Below are positions 32,517 through 35,227 of a DNA stretch of 35,227 nt, one piece after another. The DNA is from Deltaproteobacteria bacterium (GTDB lineage: Bacteria; Desulfobacterota; Syntrophobacteria; Syntrophobacterales; Thermodesulforhabdaceae), in NCBI GenBank assembly GCA_019309115.1, contig JAFDGW010000033.1, positions 1 to 35,227 of the forward strand. The letters run 5' to 3'. A program made the position numbers and the translations under genes. A model generated the notes under the pieces. It was not told the DNA's origin. It ran no database searches and saw only the letters and a list, made by a program, of their open reading frames with translations. Position 1 is the stretch's first letter; every line of letters begins with the position of its first letter.

Positions 32517-33174
32517 CCATCGTTGCTCCTTCTTCTATGGCTACCTCAAAATCATGACTCATTCCCATCGAAAGTTCAGTCAGAAGCTCCGGAGTGGGTG
32601 AAATATCTCGAAGCCGATCCAGAAGGTTTTTCAAATTTCGAAAATAAACACGGGTAGCCTCCGGGTTTTCTTCAAAAGGAGGAATAACCATCAACCCTCG
32701 AACCTGAAGCCCATCCAGATGTATGACACTTTTGTAAAGATCAAAAAGTTCGTCTGGATGGACGCCGCTTTTTGTATCCTCAAGGCCCACATTTACCTGT
32801 ATAAGCACCGGCAGGGGCTCTGTGCGGAGCTTCTGCACTGCCGAATTAAGCTTTTTTGCGAGGCTCTGTCGATCCAACGTGTGAATCCAGTCAAAAAACT
32901 TGACTGCCTGCTTTGCCTTGTTCGATTGGAGGTGCCCTATGAAGTGCCAAGTTACTTTCAGATTATCCAGTTTTTCCTTCTTCTTTTTGGCTTCCTGGAC
33001 ATAGTTTTCGCCCACATGTTCAAGGCCAGCTTCAACACCAGCACTGATTCTTTCCGGATCAACCGTTTTGGTAACACCGACTAGGGTGACGGAATCCGGG
33101 TTTCTACCCGCCCTTGAGCAGGCTCTTTTAATCCGCTCACGGACACTTTTAAGATTTTCTGCTATCAGTCCCAT
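32473..33174 (-). CDS. yggS: YggS-family PLP homeostasis protein
   Basis: YggS (PLPBP, YlmE) is a small fold-type III alanine-racemase-like PLP-binding protein that buffers pyridoxal phosphate in the cell. The 233 residues carry the PLP lysine K36 in LVGVTKTVDPE, WHFIGHLQSNKAK, and late MGMSHDFEVAIEEGATMVRVG. ATG 33174 is used because the family begins about 35 residues before the lysine and GGGAGAGG is upstream; the longer frame to 33243 lies inside the preceding gene. It overlaps that gene by 26 bases and rlmB tail-to-tail by 44. Confidence 0.93.
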   Translation of the reverse strand: MGLIAENLKSVRERIKRACSRAGRNPDSVTLVGVTKTVDPERISAGVEAGLEHVGENYVQEAKKKKEKLDNLKVTWHFIGHLQSNKAKQAVKFFDWIHTLDRQSLAKKLNSAVQKLRTEPLPVLIQVNVGLEDTKSGVHPDELFDLYKSVIHLDGLQVRGLMVIPPFEENPEATRVYFRNLKNLLDRLRDISPTPELLTELSMGMSHDFEVAIEEGATMVRVGTAIFGKRPAK

Positions 33175-33529
33175 GTTCGGCAACCTCTCCCATTTCCTGT
33201 AGGCTCGTTGACTCTGTGAGTTGTTTATAATTGCCTTCATCAAGCAGACGATAAGTTTTGCCTCTTAAAGTGAATTCGTCCTGATAGGCAAAGGGCAGAT
33301 TGAGATCGTCCGCCGTGGACATTGATTCCAATAGCCAGTAAAGTACCGAAGCGTATTCTTGTAGATTGGCCAAAAAATCTTCAGGGGTTATAAAAATTTC
33401 CTTAACATTGAAAAGATGCCTGAGCCCTCGTGTAATAAACCGCCCCCTATCCCCGTCCCAATAAAGTTCCACAACCTGATCAGGTTTTTCCTGATTTTGT
33501 AATCTCAGAAGTGTTTTATTTTCGCTCAT
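33149..33529 (-). CDS. Small soluble protein of unknown function upstream of yggS
   Basis: I do not recognise this 126-residue protein. It is soluble, with no signal or membrane segment, and has several aromatic motifs (VVELYWDGDRGRFITRG; YASVLYWLLES). ATG 33529 has CAGGAGAA before it; the frame extends to 33634 without a comparable site, so that part is left out. The gene overlaps the yggS start by 26 bases, so they form a two-gene operon. Its role is unknown. Confidence 0.6.
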   Translation of the reverse strand: MSENKTLLRLQNQEKPDQVVELYWDGDRGRFITRGLRHLFNVKEIFITPEDFLANLQEYASVLYWLLESMSTADDLNLPFAYQDEFTLRGKTYRLLDEGNYKQLTESTSLQEMGEVAEHGTDSRKS

Positions 33530-33657
33530 TTCTTTCTCCTGTATTTCAAGATTTTTCAGTTTTTTGATTCTAACCCTTTTTCCGCTGAAGTGCGAGGGGA
33601 GTTTGTCAGTGGCAAGTAAATTGTCCGATAGCACAAGTCTCCTGAGACGAGTGAGGG

Positions 33658-34818
33658 TTAAGTTCGCTTTTCAATCCAAAGAAATACGAGCACGGCAGCC
33701 AATTGCGTTCCGACTGAGAAGGCAATGAGTATGGGCAGTGAAGTGTCGTATAAAAAACCCATAGCCATGCTGCCCAAAAACCAGGCTAGTCCGTAACCGG
33801 CGCTGAACAGGCCATAAGCCGTTCCCCGCCGATCCGGCGACACCAAGCCACCAATGGCCGCTCGCATTACCGACTCCTGAGCGCCCATGCCAATTCCCCA
33901 TAACACCATCCCTGCCAGGGCTGTGTAAAAGCTTCCCCAAAAGACCAGTGGGGCGAAAAAGGCAGACAACAAGGCGGCCAATACGAGAACAACAAGCCCT
34001 TTTTTATCAAACCAGCGCCCGAAAAATAGGGCAGCCAATGCATCTACGCCCATAGCCACCGCGTACAGTACCGGAATTCGGTGCTGAGAGATAAAAGGCA
34101 AATGCCCGAAATGGTAAGCGATTAAGGGAAAATCAGCGTAACCGGCCGCAATCAAAGCCACGCCTGTCAGGTAAAGCCAGAAGATTTTCGGAAAGCCCTT
34201 GGTTTTTATTTGAGGTATGGCAACTTCTAACTCGCGGGGATGGGGGTAGAGCAGGCGGGCTACCACTAACACTGCCAATGCCAACAGAGCCGGAACGAGC
34301 AAAACGCCAAATCCCGCCCGATACGAACCTCGAAGATACAACACGGCGGCCACGATTAGCGGTCCCAGTACGGCCCCAATCTGATCCATGGCCTCGTGCA
34401 GACCAAAGCCCCAGCCCCGTCCTATTTTTGCAGTGGCATGTGAGAGCATCGCGTCACGGGCTGGGGTGCGAATGGCTTTGCCAAACCGTTCTGTGATCAT
34501 CAATAGAGCGGCTACTTCCCAACGGCCAGCCAGGGCTAGCAGAGGCACAGCTAGGAGGTTAAGCCCGTAGCCCAACAGAGTAATGGTCCAATAGCGACCG
34601 GTACGGTCGCTGAGCCAGCCGAAAACCAGTCGTAGGCTCAGACCAATGAATTCGCCAGAGCCGGCCACAATTCCTACAACGGTGCCATTAGCGCCCAACA
34701 GGGCCAGGTAGGGACCGGTGATGCTGCGTGCGCCCTCATAAGTCATATCACCTAACAGGCTGACAATTCCCAGCAGAACTATAAGCTGCATAGCCGTTCG
34801 CTGCATACTCTTATGCAT
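33658..34818 (-). CDS. Major facilitator superfamily transporter
   Basis: The protein has about 12 hydrophobic segments. Residues near the start (LIVLLGIVSLLGDMTYEGARS) and the loop GWLSDRTGRYW match the MFS A-motif (GxLaDRxGrk), with IRTPARDAMLS in the middle and a late GLFSAGYGLAW. Such proteins are often annotated MFS_1 efflux pumps; the substrate is unknown. ATG 34818 has AAGG about eight bases upstream and gives 386 residues; earlier ATGs to 34890 would add a basic tail. The DNA is more GC-rich than its neighbours (sampled 60-base rows 57-60% against about 45% nearby), which together with the transposase beyond it hints at acquisition. Confidence 0.85.
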   Translation of the reverse strand: MHKSMQRTAMQLIVLLGIVSLLGDMTYEGARSITGPYLALLGANGTVVGIVAGSGEFIGLSLRLVFGWLSDRTGRYWTITLLGYGLNLLAVPLLALAGRWEVAALLMITERFGKAIRTPARDAMLSHATAKIGRGWGFGLHEAMDQIGAVLGPLIVAAVLYLRGSYRAGFGVLLVPALLALAVLVVARLLYPHPRELEVAIPQIKTKGFPKIFWLYLTGVALIAAGYADFPLIAYHFGHLPFISQHRIPVLYAVAMGVDALAALFFGRWFDKKGLVVLVLAALLSAFFAPLVFWGSFYTALAGMVLWGIGMGAQESVMRAAIGGLVSPDRRGTAYGLFSAGYGLAWFLGSMAMGFLYDTSLPILIAFSVGTQLAAVLVFLWIEKRT

Positions 34819-35118
34819 CTTCCGCGCCTTTTTCATCTCCAGATAAGCAAGCAACAATCTCCTGTATCGTATCCATTTCTTGGAAAACAATAAGAGAATC
34901 CATGAGATCTCACGTTAGGGTTACCAAAACCATGAGGTCCAAAAACAATAAGACCATATGATATACTTGAGAATTGCATTCCAGCCCGAGGAATTCCATA
35001 CGGGAGTTTACAACGCATTAGAGATTTCGCTTAGATCTCCGCAACCATTGAAGCCGCTAATTTCCCATCAGTCCATGCAACGGTTGTCAATACCCAGAGT
35101 GAGCCAGAAACATTATAG
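34819..35118. other. Intergenic region between the MFS gene and the IS end, no gene recognised
   Basis: No gene, RNA or clear promoter was found here. Both strands have open frames of about 60 codons, but their translations look unlike proteins and no ribosome site precedes them. The stretch contains only weak AT-rich tracts such as TATGATATACT near 34967. It may be partly remnant DNA next to the mobile element. Confidence 0.5.
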
Positions 35119-35145
35119 TGACCCCCAAGTGGACTGGACCAGCAA
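35119..35145. mobile_element. Candidate left terminal repeat of an IS3-type element
   Basis: TGACCCCCAAGTGGACTGGACC begins 64 bases before the start of a transposase-like gene. IS3-family elements commonly begin with TG and carry an inner GTGGACTGGAC-like sequence. The matching right end lies outside the window, so this is inferred from position and resemblance only. Confidence 0.4.
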
Positions 35146-35182
35146 TAAGCGATAGATTTAGTTTGTGAAAGGGGGATGAATG

Positions 35183-35227
35183 ATGGAAGGGAAGTCGGTT
35201 AAGCCAGTTCGGATGCAAAGATGGACT
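35183..35227 (+). CDS. Start of a probable IS3-family transposase OrfA (runs off window)
   Basis: Only 15 codons are visible (MEGKSVKPVRMQRWT). A basic start ending in QRWT is usual for the helix-turn-helix OrfA of IS3-family transposases, where it is followed by AKRKAEIV-type residues. GGGGG lies about eight bases upstream. The evidence is short, so the family call is tentative. Confidence 0.4.
   Translation, partial: MEGKSVKPVRMQRWT

Noticed and set aside
1-35227. CRISPR array, tRNA, rRNA, riboswitch, prophage or defence island
   Set aside because: No regularly spaced direct repeats, cloverleaf or rRNA sequence, and no recognised nuclease-helicase or toxin-antitoxin set was seen; the longest gene-free stretch is about 360 bases near the right edge.

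Overview
The window reads as a chromosomal segment of an anaerobic, Gram-negative bacterium, most likely a Desulfobacterota (deltaproteobacterial) sulfate reducer or syntroph of the Syntrophobacteria type. The pointers are a siroheme decarboxylase (AhbA-AhbB) of the alternative heme pathway, selA, QueH (the oxygen-independent epoxyqueuosine reductase family), heptose kinase RfaE1 and Mpl (Gram-negative envelope), and a PAS kinase paired with an HD-domain response regulator. The lineage call is inference from gene content; no rRNA or tRNA gene is present to fix it.

Layout. Bases 1-290 carry the 3' end of an IS200/IS605-type tnpB. selA (+) follows and converges, through two GTAGGGGC-type palindromes, on a minus-strand pair: a radical SAM protein and a zinc-finger-less DnaJ-like protein. 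From 4856 a tight plus-strand operon encodes a METTL21/FAM86-like methyltransferase, an alpha/beta hydrolase, a cytoplasmic serine hydrolase, Mpl and QueH. It meets a minus-strand operon running dprA, topA, pilD, rsmE and an acidic zinc-ribbon protein. From 15346 trhP-type U32, proC and a YkgJ-like cysteine-cluster protein run plus; nth is convergent to them; a class III aminotransferase follows and ends at a clear intrinsic terminator.

From 26770 back to 20717 six minus-strand genes are packed almost without gaps: fused ahbA-ahbB, a small unknown gene, pcm, a LOG-like Rossmann protein, a multi-PAS histidine kinase and a receiver/degenerate HD-GYP regulator. A membrane-anchored protein with its own promoter lies downstream. 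Divergent from ahbAB is an EamA transporter, then a plus-strand housekeeping operon: yggT, trm112-like, rfaE1, DUF4416, yicC, remA (DUF370), gmk, rlmB. It overlaps tail-to-tail with yggS on the minus strand. A more GC-rich MFS transporter and the start of an apparent IS3-type transposase close the window, so both edges touch mobile DNA.

Most genes are conserved housekeeping functions: tRNA/rRNA modification (QueH, TrhP, RsmE, RlmB, Trm112), DNA topology, repair and uptake (TopA, DprA, Nth), envelope recycling and LPS (Mpl, RfaE1), and cofactor synthesis (AhbAB). I do not see a clear new defence or biosynthetic system. The items most worth a second look are the AhbA-AhbB fusion inside a signalling operon, the response regulator whose HD-GYP metal ligands are replaced, the signal-less serine hydrolase coupled to Mpl, the acidic zinc-ribbon protein coupled to rsmE, and the tnpB 3' hairpin. 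Where the longest open frame overran the likely start, starts were moved to codons with a visible ribosome binding site.
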